The notes beneath the pieces were generated by a model. The model saw only the letters and a program-made list of their open reading frames with translations. It was not told the DNA's origin and searched no databases. Shown here piece by piece: positions 7,326 to 17,663 of a stretch of DNA of 64,000 nucleotides. This DNA is from Hymenobacter fodinae (GTDB lineage: Bacteria > Bacteroidota > Bacteroidia > Cytophagales > Hymenobacteraceae), in the NCBI RefSeq assembly GCF_004745825.1, contig NZ_SRLA01000007.1, forward strand, positions 62,001 through 126,000. Reading direction: 5' to 3'. The position numbers were made by a program, and so were the translations under genes. Positions within the stretch are counted from its first letter, which is position 1, and the number at the start of each line of letters is the position of its first letter.

Positions 7326-10300
7326 ATGCGAGCATCACTACTGATTGCATTTTCCCCCTGGTTGTCCGTGTCTGCGTTTGCCCAGAAGCTCACCGGGCAG
7401 GTGGTGGACAATGGCTCGTCTGAGCCGATTCCGGGGGCCGCCGTGCAGGTCAAACGCACGCAGGCGGGCACGCTCACGAATGCGACGGGCACGTTCACGC
7501 TGACCAACCTGCAGCCAGGCGACACCCTGGTTTTTTCGAGCCTGGGCTACCAAGCGCAGAAAATCCAGTACACGGGTCAACCCAACCTGACGGTGGAACT
7601 AGTGGCGGGCCTGGCCCTCAACGAGGTCGTCGTGACGGCCCTGGGCCTGGAGCGCAACGCCCAGACCCTGGGCTACGCGGTGCAGAAGGTGGAGGGCCGC
7701 CAGGTCAGCGAGGTGAAAGCCGCTAACTTTCTCGACAACCTGGCGGGTAAAGTGGCGGGCGTCATGGTCACGGCCGGCTCTACCGGGGTGGGGTCGTCGT
7801 CGCGCATCACCATCCGGGGCGAATCGTCCTTCACCAACACCAATCCCCTCTTCGTGGTCGATGGCGTGGTGATAAACAACGCCACGGTGGTCAACCGGGT
7901 CAACGACGATGCCAACGGGTTTCAGGAAATCGACTTCGGCAACGGGGCGATGGAAGTCAACTCCGACGACGTGGCCTCGGTGTCGGTGCTAAAAGGGCCC
8001 AGCGCGGCGGCGCTCTACGGCACCCGCGCCTCCAACGGGGTCATCCTGATTACCACCAAAGACGGCTCGGGAGCGGGCAAAGGCATTGGGGTGAGCTTCA
8101 ACAGCACCTTCTACGCCGAGCGGCCGTTTCAGCTGCCCCGCTTCCAGAACACCTACGGGCAGGGCAACAGCGGGGCGTTCCGGTACGGCAACGGCCTGGG
8201 CGGGGGCGTCAACGACAACATTTCGTACAGCTACGGCCCGCGGCTGGACGCGGGCCTGCTGATTCCGCAGTACGACAGCCCGGTAACCCTGCCCGACGGC
8301 CGGGTGGTGCGCGGCGCCGATACGGGGCTATACAGCGGCCAGCCCATCACCCCGACGCCGTTTGTGGCGCACCCCAACAACCTGCGCGACTTTTACCGGA
8401 CGGGGCGCACGGCCATCAACAACCTGGCGGTGGCGGGCGACTACGAGAAAGGCAGCTACCGGCTTTCCTTCACCGACCTCCGCAGCGAGTCGACTATCCC
8501 GGGGGTGGACCTGAAGCGCAAAACCCTGGCCGCCCGGCTGCAGTTCGACCCCGTCCGGCGGCTTAAGTTCAGCTCCTCGCTCAACTACATCAACAGCAGC
8601 AGCGACAACCGCCCCGCGACCAAGTACGGCTCAGAAAACACCAACTACGCCCTGAGTGCCTGGCTGGGCCGCCAAACCGACATCAACCCCATGAAGCAGT
8701 ACTGGCAGCCGGGGCTAGAGGACATTCAGCAGTTTTCCTACAACTATACCTTCTTCGACAACCCGTACTTCACGCTCTACGAAAACCGCAATTCGTTTAC
8801 CCGCGACCGGCTCATCGGCAATGTGGCCCTGACGGCCGAGCTGGCCAACAGCCTCACGCTGCTGGTGCGCAGCGGCATGGATTACTCCAACGAGAAGCGC
8901 CAGTTTCGGCGGGCCTTCAGCAGCAACCGCTTCAAGAACGGCGCCTACGCCGAAAACGCCGTGTTTTTCCGGGAAGTCAACACCGACTTCCTGCTGAACT
9001 ACGCCCGCAGTCTGGGCCCGGTGTCGCTCGACGTGTCGGCCGGGGGCAACCGCATGGACCAGCTGGCCTCGTTCGACCAGTACCAGGCCCTGACCTTGGC
9101 GCAGCCGGGCGTGTTCAAGCTCACCAACGCCGCCTCCCCGGTGGAGGTCTACCAGCAGAGCGGCCGCAAGCGCATCAACAGCCTGTACGTCCTGGCCAAG
9201 CTGGGGTATAAGGACCTCGTGTTCGTCGACATCACCGGGCGCAACGACTGGTCGAGCGCCCTGGCTACCCCCACGTCGACGGCCAATACGTCCTTCTTCT
9301 ACCCGTCGGTATCGGCCAGCTGGGTGCTGTCGAACCAGTTCCGGCTGCCCGCCGTCGTGTCCTTTGCCAAAGTGCGGGCCAGCGTGGCCAACGTCGGCAA
9401 CGACACCGGGCCGTACCAGACGGCGGGCGTGTTCACCGCCCGCAACCCGGTGTTTTCGCAGCCGGCGTTCAGCGAGCAGAGCACCATTGCCAATACCAAC
9501 CTGAAACCGGAATCGAGCACCTCGCTGGAAGCCGGCGCCGACGTGCGCTTTCTCAACGACCGGCTGGGGTTCGATCTGACCTACTACGACGCGCGCACCC
9601 GCAACCAGATTCTGTCGCTGCCCATTGCCAATTCAACGGGCTACAGCGAGCGGGTCATCAACGGCGGGGAAGTACGCTCGCGGGGCATCGAGGCGGTGGT
9701 AAACGCCACGCCCGTGCAAACGAACCGCTTCCGGTGGAACGTGAGCCTGAACTTCAGCCGCAACCAGACCACCGTGGTGTCCTTGCCCGAAGAAGCCGGC
9801 ACCCTCACGCTGGGCTACAACCGCATTTACGACAACGTGAACCAGACCGTATGGTACCAGGTGCGGCAGGGCGACCGCATGGGCGACGTGTGGGGCACGG
9901 GCTACCTGCGCAGCCCGCAGGGCGAGTTCATCGTGGGCAGCAACGGGCAGTACATTGCCGACAACACCCTGAAGAAGCTGGGCAACTACAACCCCGACTT
10001 CATGCTGGGGCTGGCCAACCAGTTCAGCTACCGGAACTGGAACGCGGGCTTTCTGCTTGACTGGCGGCAGGGCGGCCTCCTGGTGTCGCGCACGCTGGCC
10101 CTGGCCGGCGTGGCGGGGCAGCTGATTGAAACGGCCGACCGGCCCGAGGGCGGCATCGTGGCCCCCGGCGTGGTGAACACCGGCACGGCCGACAACCCGA
10201 ACTACCAGCCCAATACCCGCGCCATCCCGGCCGAAACCTACTACCGGATGTACTACGACCGCAACCACGAGGAGAATAACACCTACGATGCCTCGTACGT

Positions 10301-10541
10301 GAAGCTGCGGGAAGTAACCATCGGCTACTCAGTGCCCGAAACGGCCTGGCTGGCCAAAAAGCTGCGGGCGCAGCGGCTGAGCGTGGCCCTGGTCGGCCGC
10401 AACCTGCTGGCTTTGTCGCACATTCCGCACTTCGACCCGGAGCAGACCTCGTTTCAGCAAAACCAGCTGCAGACCGGCGTCGAGGACATGAGCTACCCCA
10501 CCACCCGCAACGTGGGCGTGAAGCTCAGCGCCAACTTCTAA
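7326..10541 (+). CDS. SusC/RagA-family TonB-linked outer membrane transporter
   Basis: A 1071-residue outer membrane protein. Signal peptide at residues 1-20 (ending SAFAQ), a CarboxypepD_reg-like domain to about 95, a TonB plug (DNLAGKVAGV, SSRITIRGESSF, VLKGPSAAALYGTRASNGV) to about 240, then a 22-strand barrel ending in the terminal Phe of KLSANF. It forms the channel under the SusD lid and uses TonB energy to import a bound ligand. It heads an operon SusC-SusD-symporter-metallophosphoesterase. The usual SusC ligands are glycans. Here the convergent arsenosugar-type operon suggests an organoarsenic or glycosyl compound, which is inference only. Confidence 0.95.
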   Translation: MRASLLIAFSPWLSVSAFAQKLTGQVVDNGSSEPIPGAAVQVKRTQAGTLTNATGTFTLTNLQPGDTLVFSSLGYQAQKIQYTGQPNLTVELVAGLALNEVVVTALGLERNAQTLGYAVQKVEGRQVSEVKAANFLDNLAGKVAGVMVTAGSTGVGSSSRITIRGESSFTNTNPLFVVDGVVINNATVVNRVNDDANGFQEIDFGNGAMEVNSDDVASVSVLKGPSAAALYGTRASNGVILITTKDGSGAGKGIGVSFNSTFYAERPFQLPRFQNTYGQGNSGAFRYGNGLGGGVNDNISYSYGPRLDAGLLIPQYDSPVTLPDGRVVRGADTGLYSGQPITPTPFVAHPNNLRDFYRTGRTAINNLAVAGDYEKGSYRLSFTDLRSESTIPGVDLKRKTLAARLQFDPVRRLKFSSSLNYINSSSDNRPATKYGSENTNYALSAWLGRQTDINPMKQYWQPGLEDIQQFSYNYTFFDNPYFTLYENRNSFTRDRLIGNVALTAELANSLTLLVRSGMDYSNEKRQFRRAFSSNRFKNGAYAENAVFFREVNTDFLLNYARSLGPVSLDVSAGGNRMDQLASFDQYQALTLAQPGVFKLTNAASPVEVYQQSGRKRINSLYVLAKLGYKDLVFVDITGRNDWSSALATPTSTANTSFFYPSVSASWVLSNQFRLPAVVSFAKVRASVANVGNDTGPYQTAGVFTARNPVFSQPAFSEQSTIANTNLKPESSTSLEAGADVRFLNDRLGFDLTYYDARTRNQILSLPIANSTGYSERVINGGEVRSRGIEAVVNATPVQTNRFRWNVSLNFSRNQTTVVSLPEEAGTLTLGYNRIYDNVNQTVWYQVRQGDRMGDVWGTGYLRSPQGEFIVGSNGQYIADNTLKKLGNYNPDFMLGLANQFSYRNWNAGFLLDWRQGGLLVSRTLALAGVAGQLIETADRPEGGIVAPGVVNTGTADNPNYQPNTRAIPAETYYRMYYDRNHEENNTYDASYVKLREVTIGYSVPETAWLAKKLRAQRLSVALVGRNLLALSHIPHFDPEQTSFQQNQLQTGVEDMSYPTTRNVGVKLSANF

Positions 10542-10557
10542 GCCCCACCACCCGCCC

Positions 10558-12006
10558 ATGAAACGGAAATTATACAGCCTCCTGCTGCTGACCGCGCTGG
10601 CCGCCTTCCTGCCCGGCTGCACGGACAACTTCGAGGAACTCAACACCAACCCCAACGCGCCGGTCGACGTGCAACCCTCGCTGCTGCTGCGCAAAATCAT
10701 CTTCGACTACGGCGAGCAGATGTCCTACGAAGGCTTCGTGGCCGGCAACCTGCTGGGGCAGTACTTCACGGCCGTCGACTTCAACCTGTTTGACCGCCAC
10801 AGCCTGAGCGAGCCGCAGTACGGCGGCAACCCCTGGCCATTTCTCTACAGCAACCTGCGCGACAACGAGATTCTGCTGCAGAAAGCCCGCTCGAATCCCG
10901 CTTTCGGGGTGTACGAAGGCCCGGCCCTGATCCTGAAGGCCTACCTGGCCGCCGCGCTGACGGACCTGTACGGCGACGTGCCCTACAGCCAGGCCTTGCA
11001 GGGTAAAACGGGGGTGATTACGCCGGCCTACGACAGCCAGGAATCCATCTACACGGCGCCCGGCGGCATCCTTGACAACCTCGACCAGGGTATTGCCGCC
11101 ATCAACGGTTACACCGGCACGACGGCGCTCGACGGGGACTTGCTGTACGGGGGCAACCGTAGCAAATGGGTGCTGTTTGCCAACTCGCTGAAAATAAAGT
11201 GCCTGCTGCGCATTTCGCGCAAGGTGAACGTGCAAGCGGCCCTGCAACGCGTCGTGACCGAGGGCAACTATATCCGGGCGAATGCGGATAATGCTGCCTT
11301 CCGGTTCTCGCTGTCGCAGCCCAACAACTTCCGGATGGCCACCGCCCGCGTCGGGGATTACAACCTATTCATCATGTCCAAAACCAGCGAGGAGCTGCTC
11401 ATGGGCCTGAGCGACCCGCGGATGGCGACGTATTTCCGCCCGACGGCGGCCAATCCGGGTACCTACCGCGGTCTGCTGAACGGCCCCGATGCCTCCCGGC
11501 TCTCGATTTCGGTGGCCGATTACTCCCTGACGGGGACCATCTTCCGGGAAAACTCGGACCGGCTGTCCGCCAACTACATGACCGCGGCCGAAACTAGTTT
11601 CTGGCTGGCCGAAGCGGCCGAGCGGAACCTGCTATCCGCGTCGGCGCGGACCTGGTACGAGCAGGGCATTACCCAGTCGTTTGCCTACTGGGGCACGGCG
11701 CTGCCCGCCGGTTACCTCAGCAGCCCCCGGGTGGCGTACGGGCAGAACGGCCAGAACCCCCTCGAGCAGATCCTGACCCAGAAGTGGCTGCACAACCTCA
11801 ACAACGGCTACGAAGGCTGGACGGAGTACCGCCGCACGGGTTTTCCGCGCCTGAAAGCGGTGGCGGCCAGCCTCAACAACGGGCTGATTCCCGTGCGCCT
11901 GCCCTATCCCGCCACGGAAAGCGCGCTGAACGCGGCGCAGTATCAGCTAGCGGCGGCCAATACCCAGAACAACAGCATCAACGCGCCCGTATGGTGGGCC
12001 CGCTGA
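10558..12006 (+). CDS. SusD/RagB-like lipoprotein (SusD_like family)
   Basis: A 482-residue lipoprotein with signal peptide and lipobox LPGC (Cys21), followed by the family start FEELNTNPNAP. It is helix-rich with TPR-like repeats. The C-terminus contains QILTQKWLHNLNNGYEGWTEYRR-type residues (split at about 400-420), typical of the SusD_like branch. It caps the SusC barrel on the cell surface and binds the ligand. It starts 16 bp after the SusC stop, so the two are co-transcribed. Nothing looks damaged. Confidence 0.93.
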   Translation: MKRKLYSLLLLTALAAFLPGCTDNFEELNTNPNAPVDVQPSLLLRKIIFDYGEQMSYEGFVAGNLLGQYFTAVDFNLFDRHSLSEPQYGGNPWPFLYSNLRDNEILLQKARSNPAFGVYEGPALILKAYLAAALTDLYGDVPYSQALQGKTGVITPAYDSQESIYTAPGGILDNLDQGIAAINGYTGTTALDGDLLYGGNRSKWVLFANSLKIKCLLRISRKVNVQAALQRVVTEGNYIRANADNAAFRFSLSQPNNFRMATARVGDYNLFIMSKTSEELLMGLSDPRMATYFRPTAANPGTYRGLLNGPDASRLSISVADYSLTGTIFRENSDRLSANYMTAAETSFWLAEAAERNLLSASARTWYEQGITQSFAYWGTALPAGYLSSPRVAYGQNGQNPLEQILTQKWLHNLNNGYEGWTEYRRTGFPRLKAVAASLNNGLIPVRLPYPATESALNAAQYQLAAANTQNNSINAPVWWAR

Positions 12007-12016
12007 GTATCCCTAT

Positions 12017-13372
12017 ATGAGTATATCCCTGTTGCAGTGGGCGTTGGTGCTGGCCTCCAGCGTCACGCTGTTTTTCGTCTCGCCGCTGTCCCGCACCGCG
12101 CCCGAGTTTTTCCGAGGCGCCCGCCAAGAGCGGACGCCCAACACGGTTTTTTTGACGAGCAGCCTGGTCATCTCCTGGCTGTTTGCCAAGTCCATCACCA
12201 ACGCCGCCAACCTGGGCCAAAGCTTCGGGTTGGTGGGGGGCGTGGCCTACGCGGGGTACTACCTGTCGTTTCTGGTGGCCGGTTTGGTCATCGTCGCCAT
12301 GCGCAACCAAGGCGGCTACCGCAGCATCCACCAATTTCTCGAATCGAAATACGGCGCGGGGGCGGTGGTCGTCTTTACCCTGCTGATTATCATTCGGCTC
12401 TACAACGAAATTTGGTCCAACACCATCGTCATTGGCTCTTACTTTGGTGAGCAGGGCACCACCCATTACTACGTCGCCATTGTGGTGTTCAGCCTGCTGA
12501 CGCTGGCCTATACCCTCAAGGGCGGCATGAGCAGCTCCATTATGACCGACGTAATTCAACTCTCGCTCTTCGTGGGCTTGCTCACGGTCATTCTGGGGTT
12601 TATTCTGCCGCAGTACGGGGGCAGCCTGCAGCCTCTTCTGAGCAGCGGAACGTGGACCTTGGGCCACGGCGTCGATTTGCTGCTGGTGGCCTTGGTGCAG
12701 TGTTTCAGCTACCCCTTTCACGACCCGGTGCTCACCGACCGGGGCTTTATCACCGATACGCGCACCACGCTCCGGTCCTACCTCTGGGCGGGGGCCATCG
12801 GCTCGGGCTGCATCATCTTTTTTAGCTTCGTGGGCATCTTCGCCAAGCTCAACGGCCTGAGCGGCGAAGCCCCGGTGGCCGTGGCGCGCTACTTCGGGGT
12901 GCCCATGCTGCTGCTGATGAACCTCATCATGGTCACCTCCGCCTCGTCAACCCTCGATTCGGCCATGGCCTCGTTCTCCAAGCTCATCAGCATTGACCTG
13001 AGCAAAGCGGCCGAACCCAGCGTATCGCGGGGCCGCTGGGCCATGGTGGTGCTGACGGTACTGGGCACGGTCCCGGTATTTTTCAACCCGGCCATTCTCT
13101 CGGCCACCACCATCAGCGGGACGCTGGTGCTGGGCCTGGCCCCCGTGTTTTTGTTCTGGCACGTGCCCGTACCGCGCCTGGCCTTTCACCTGTCGGTGGT
13201 GGGTGGGCTGGTGCTGGGCGGCTTGCTGACGCTGTTTCCCTTGCCCTACGCCCTGCAGCTGGGCAGCGGCAAATACGGGGCGCTGCTCAGCACCAACCTG
13301 ATTACGTCGGCTTACTGTTTCGGGGTATTCGGGCTCTGCACGCTTCTTCGCAAAAATCCTTCTAATGGATAA
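12017..13372 (+). CDS. Sodium:solute symporter family transporter
   Basis: A 451-residue inner membrane protein with about 12-13 hydrophobic segments. The SSS-family signature region ASSTLDSAMASFSKLISID (about residues 313-331) corresponds to the conserved Na+-site helix. The early segment SWLFAKSITNAANLG lines the substrate path. It would move the solute brought in by SusC/SusD across the inner membrane with sodium. It starts 10 bp after susD and overlaps the next gene by 8 bp. Coupling of an SSS transporter directly to a SusCD pair suggests a small solute rather than a long glycan. The substrate is unknown. Confidence 0.88.
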   Translation: MSISLLQWALVLASSVTLFFVSPLSRTAPEFFRGARQERTPNTVFLTSSLVISWLFAKSITNAANLGQSFGLVGGVAYAGYYLSFLVAGLVIVAMRNQGGYRSIHQFLESKYGAGAVVVFTLLIIIRLYNEIWSNTIVIGSYFGEQGTTHYYVAIVVFSLLTLAYTLKGGMSSSIMTDVIQLSLFVGLLTVILGFILPQYGGSLQPLLSSGTWTLGHGVDLLLVALVQCFSYPFHDPVLTDRGFITDTRTTLRSYLWAGAIGSGCIIFFSFVGIFAKLNGLSGEAPVAVARYFGVPMLLLMNLIMVTSASSTLDSAMASFSKLISIDLSKAAEPSVSRGRWAMVVLTVLGTVPVFFNPAILSATTISGTLVLGLAPVFLFWHVPVPRLAFHLSVVGGLVLGGLLTLFPLPYALQLGSGKYGALLSTNLITSAYCFGVFGLCTLLRKNPSNG

Positions 13373-14243
13373 CGTACTCCCCCAAGACCTGGGTACCCTA
13401 AGCGGCCGACTGCTTGTTTTCGGAGGGCCCTACTCCAACCTGCAGGCCCTGGAGGCGCTCCAAGCAGTTGCCGAGCAGCTGCAGATCCCCCGTGGCAACA
13501 TCATCTGCACCGGCGACATCGTGGGCTACTGCGCCCAACCCGAGGAGGCAGTGCAGCTGGTGCAAGACTGGGGCGTGCACGCCATTCAGGGCAACGTGGA
13601 GCAGAACATCATCCGGGGCGAAGACGACTGCGGCTGCAACTTCGCCGAGGGCAGCCGGTGTGACCTGTTCTCCCGCACCTGGTTTCCCTACGCGGTGCGC
13701 AACGTCTCGGCGGGCTCGGTCACCTGGCTGCGTACCCTGCCGTTGCAGCTGTCTTTCCGCTACGCGGGCAAGGCGGTAGCCGTGCTGCACGGCGCGGCCA
13801 CCGGCATTGCCGATTTTGTCTTTGCCTCCACTCCGTGGCCGGTGAAAGAAACCAGCTTCGCCGCCACCGAGGCCGAAGTGATACTGGCCGGTCACGCCGG
13901 ACTACCCTTTGCCGATGAGCGGGCCGGGCTCTGCTGGCTCAACGCGGGCGTGATTGGGATGCCCGCCAACGACGGCACCCCGCGGGGTTGGTACCTGCTG
14001 CTCGACGACTCCGATGGCCAGCTTACCTACACCTTTCACGCCTTTACCTACGACAACGGCAAGGCGCATCAGTTGATGCAAGCCAACGGGCTCCCGGATT
14101 CCTACGCCCGCACGCTCCTAACGGGCATCTGGGACAACTGCGAGATATTGCCAGCGGCCGAGAAGGCAGTGCAGGGCCAGCCCATTACGCTGCAGGACGA
14201 GGCCAGCGAGCCGAATCTGCTGCCTGCTCAGCCCCGTGGCTGA
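13365..14243 (+). CDS. Metallophosphoesterase-fold protein with altered metal motifs
   Basis: A 292-residue protein with the fold order of YfcE/MJ0936-type phosphoesterases. Motif II is intact (GDIVGY, residues 50-55) and motif IV has LHGA (141-144). Motif I, normally DxHGN, is GPYSN (21-25); motif III GNH is GNVE (76-79); motif V GHxH is GHAGLP (176-181). A cysteine cluster CGC (89-91) and C99 follows motif III. I recall a clade with these same substitutions, so this may be a specialised lineage rather than decay. It overlaps the symporter by 8 bp. Possible roles are an altered-metal hydrolase or a binding protein acting on the imported compound. Confidence 0.75.
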   Translation: MDNVLPQDLGTLSGRLLVFGGPYSNLQALEALQAVAEQLQIPRGNIICTGDIVGYCAQPEEAVQLVQDWGVHAIQGNVEQNIIRGEDDCGCNFAEGSRCDLFSRTWFPYAVRNVSAGSVTWLRTLPLQLSFRYAGKAVAVLHGAATGIADFVFASTPWPVKETSFAATEAEVILAGHAGLPFADERAGLCWLNAGVIGMPANDGTPRGWYLLLDDSDGQLTYTFHAFTYDNGKAHQLMQANGLPDSYARTLLTGIWDNCEILPAAEKAVQGQPITLQDEASEPNLLPAQPRG

Positions 14244-14286
14244 GCTTTGTTGTGTCCAAGTAGAGTAGAGCGTTGACGTGCCCAGC

Positions 14287-15333
<1,047 letters not shown>

Positions 15334-15379
15334 AACGGCATGAGTTGCCGGCGGCGCGGGGCGCGCGCTGCCGGCCTGA

Positions 15380-15787
15380 TTACATGGATTGCTCTTGGGC
15401 CTTGTTCATCACCTGCACGCCGTGCACCAGCGCCGCGCCCCCTTTAGTAGCGGCCGCCACGGGCACGGCCTCCATCATCTGGGCTTCGTCGGCGCCTTTC
15501 TGCATAGAGTCAGTAGTATAGGCGTCGATGCAAAAGGGGCACTGCACGGCGTGGGCCACGGCCAAGGCAATCAGCGCTTTTTCGCGCTCCGAGAGGGCGC
15601 CGTCCTTGAACACTTCGCCGTAGTAGTCGAAGAACTTGCGGCCCATGTCGGCCTGCCACTCGGTGACGTTGCCGAACTGGGCCAGGTCGGCCGGGTTGTA
15701 ATACGTCTTTTCCACGGGAAGGCGAGAAGCAGAGGGTGAGCAGGATGGGTACGTACGAGAAGGCACCGTGAGTAGATTGTCACTCAT
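15380..15787 (-). CDS. Arsenosugar-associated AhpD-like (carboxymuconolactone decarboxylase) protein
   Basis: An AhpD-fold protein with the active-site pair CPFC in AVQCPFCIDAYT and preceding helix ALSEREKALIALAVAH. This matches the peroxidase-like family found beside arsS. The ATG at 15787 overlaps the preceding SDR stop by 8 bp and gives 135 residues. The family usually starts close to EKTYYNPADL, and a GTG at 15715 would give 111 residues, the normal size; either is possible. AhpD-like proteins use the Cys pair in thiol redox chemistry. Its precise part in arsenosugar formation is unknown. Confidence 0.85.
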   Translation of the reverse strand: MSDNLLTVPSRTYPSCSPSASRLPVEKTYYNPADLAQFGNVTEWQADMGRKFFDYYGEVFKDGALSEREKALIALAVAHAVQCPFCIDAYTTDSMQKGADEAQMMEAVPVAAATKGGAALVHGVQVMNKAQEQSM

Positions 15788-16670
15788 ACCAGTGACGAAA
15801 ACGGCGGAAGCTGGTGCGGATGAACCAGTCGCCCAAGCGGGGCAAGTACGTGTGCACGAGCAGAATCACCCAGCCCAAGGACGAAATCACCGTGCGTTGC
15901 CGGCGGCGGCGGATGTGGCCGAGGATGATGCTGGCCACCTCCCCCTGCGACTTCTGCCAGCGCGGCGGCCGGTAAGCAATGGGCACGGGCTGCCCGCCGG
16001 CGTCCAGCACCCGCTTCTCGGGGTCGTTCTGGGTGAAGCCGATGTGCACCACGCCCAGGTGAATGCCGGTGCTGGCCAGCTCCAGCCGCAGGGTGTGCGC
16101 CAGGTTGGCCAGGGCGGCCTTACCGGCGCAGTAGGCCGAGCCGCTGGGCATGCCGTTCAGCGCCGAGATGGACGAGATGAACGTGACGCTGCCGCGCGCC
16201 TGGGTCAGGGCCGGCAGCGCCGCCATGAGCGGGTACACGGCCCCGTACACGTTGCTGTCGAGCACCTGCCGAAACACCTCCGGCTGCATGTCCACGAAGT
16301 AGGCCCGCTGCGAAATGCAGGCGTTGGCCACCAGGATATCCAGCCGCCCGAACGCCTGCAGGGCGGTGTCCACCAGGCGCTGGCAGCTGGCGTAGTCGGT
16401 CACGTCGGCCACGCAGCTGACCACGGCGTAGCCCGCGGCTTCGAACGCGGCGCAGGTATGCCGCAGCCGCTCGGGGTTGCGCCCGTTGAGCACCACCGCG
16501 GCGCCCTGCTGGCACAGCAGCCGCGCCGTTTCCCGCCCGATGCCCGATTCGGAGCCGGTCACCAGCGCGACCTGCCCCGTGAATACGCCCGGCCGGCGGG
16601 CCGGTGGCGCCTGGCCCAGTACCGGGGCGGGGGCGCGGCCGGCGTTAGGGGAGGAGGTATGGTCAGACAT
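15780..16670 (-). CDS. SDR-family oxidoreductase, probably membrane-associated
   Basis: A 296-residue classical SDR: glycine motif GSESGIG, Asp in VADVTD, catalytic Ser in SSISAL and YCAGK for the Tyr/Lys pair. After the Rossmann domain there is a basic patch (HIRRRRQR) and a hydrophobic helix (VISSLGWVILLVHTYL), then a basic amphipathic tail. This suggests attachment to the membrane and a lipid or membrane-bound substrate. It overlaps the epimerase upstream by 8 bp and the AhpD-like gene downstream by 8 bp, so it is translationally coupled in the operon. Confidence 0.85.
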   Translation of the reverse strand: MSDHTSSPNAGRAPAPVLGQAPPARRPGVFTGQVALVTGSESGIGRETARLLCQQGAAVVLNGRNPERLRHTCAAFEAAGYAVVSCVADVTDYASCQRLVDTALQAFGRLDILVANACISQRAYFVDMQPEVFRQVLDSNVYGAVYPLMAALPALTQARGSVTFISSISALNGMPSGSAYCAGKAALANLAHTLRLELASTGIHLGVVHIGFTQNDPEKRVLDAGGQPVPIAYRPPRWQKSQGEVASIILGHIRRRRQRTVISSLGWVILLVHTYLPRLGDWFIRTSFRRFRHWYE

Positions 16671-17661
16671 AGCGGTGCGTTTTAAACCAGTCGTACGCGT
16701 CGGCGACGGCCTGCGCGATGGGCGTTTGGGGCAGGCCCAGCTCGGCCCGCGCCTTGGCCGCGTCGAAGTAATGCCCGTCGGCCGCCACCGCCACCATGGC
16801 CGGGTTCAGCCGGCCGGGGCGGCCCGTGAGCCGGGCGCCGAGTGCGCTGGCGGTGCCGTACAGCCGGGCCAGGGGCGTCGGGATGGGCCAGCGCGGTGCG
16901 GGCACGTGCAGCACTTCGGCCATCAGCCGGAAGGCGTCGCGGTAGCTCAGATTCTGGTGGCCTAGCACGTAGGATTCGCCCACGCGGCCCTGCGTCAGGG
17001 CATTGACGGCCGCCACGGCCACGTCGTGTACGTGCACGTAGTTCTTGCCGCCGGCCGGGTAGCCGGGCACCCGGCCGCGCAGCAGCTCCAGCAGCAGGGC
17101 GTTGGAGGTAGGCTTCGCGTCGCCGGGGCCGAGCATGAAGGTGGGGTGCACCAGCACCGCCGGCAGCCGCCACTCGCGCACGGCTTGCTCCACCAGCGCG
17201 GTGGCGGCGCGCTTGCTGTCCATGTAATCTAGGCCGTAGCGCCGGCCGGCGAAGGGATGGGTTTCGTCGCCGGGCCGAGCCAGGGGACCGAAGCCGAAGA
17301 CGTTGGCCGTGCCCACGTACACGAAGCGCTGCACCGCGGCCTGCCGGGCCAGCCGCAGCACGGTGTCGGTGCCGCCGTAGTTCACATCCCACACCGCCGG
17401 GTCGCGCGCCGGGTTTACCTGCGCCAGCGCGGCCGCGTGGACGATGCCCCAGCACCCCTCGGCTAGGTGGGCGACCGTTTCGGGCCGGCAGACGTCGCCC
17501 ACCACGCACTCGACCTCGGCGGGAAAGGCTGGCTCGCCCACGGCGCCCGTCAGCGGCCGGCGCAGCAGGGCGCGCACGGCGTAGCCCTGCTGCCGGAGCT
17601 GCTGCACGAGGTGGCGGCCCAAGAAGCCGCCGGCACCGGTGACGAGTACGCGCCTGGTCAT
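16663..17661 (-). CDS. NAD-dependent epimerase/dehydratase family protein
   Basis: A 332-residue extended SDR. It opens with GAGGFLGRHL (NAD binding, residues 8-17), has AAALAQ after strand 4 and the catalytic Y-M-D-S-K motif in LDYMDSK. The C-terminal substrate domain ends FKTHRYV. Relatives act on nucleotide sugars or on 3-beta-hydroxysteroid-like and lipid-linked substrates. The start is 2 bp after the glycosyltransferase stop. Its place between a glycosyltransferase and an SDR fits modification of a sugar or glycolipid head group; the exact substrate is unknown. Confidence 0.85.
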   Translation of the reverse strand: MTRRVLVTGAGGFLGRHLVQQLRQQGYAVRALLRRPLTGAVGEPAFPAEVECVVGDVCRPETVAHLAEGCWGIVHAAALAQVNPARDPAVWDVNYGGTDTVLRLARQAAVQRFVYVGTANVFGFGPLARPGDETHPFAGRRYGLDYMDSKRAATALVEQAVREWRLPAVLVHPTFMLGPGDAKPTSNALLLELLRGRVPGYPAGGKNYVHVHDVAVAAVNALTQGRVGESYVLGHQNLSYRDAFRLMAEVLHVPAPRWPIPTPLARLYGTASALGARLTGRPGRLNPAMVAVAADGHYFDAAKARAELGLPQTPIAQAVADAYDWFKTHRYV

Positions 17662-17663
17662 GC

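Noticed and set aside
9633..10268. Long minus-strand open frame of 211 codons opposite SusC
   Set aside because: It is the antisense shadow of a GC-rich gene: rich in Val, His, Ala and Gly with no domain.
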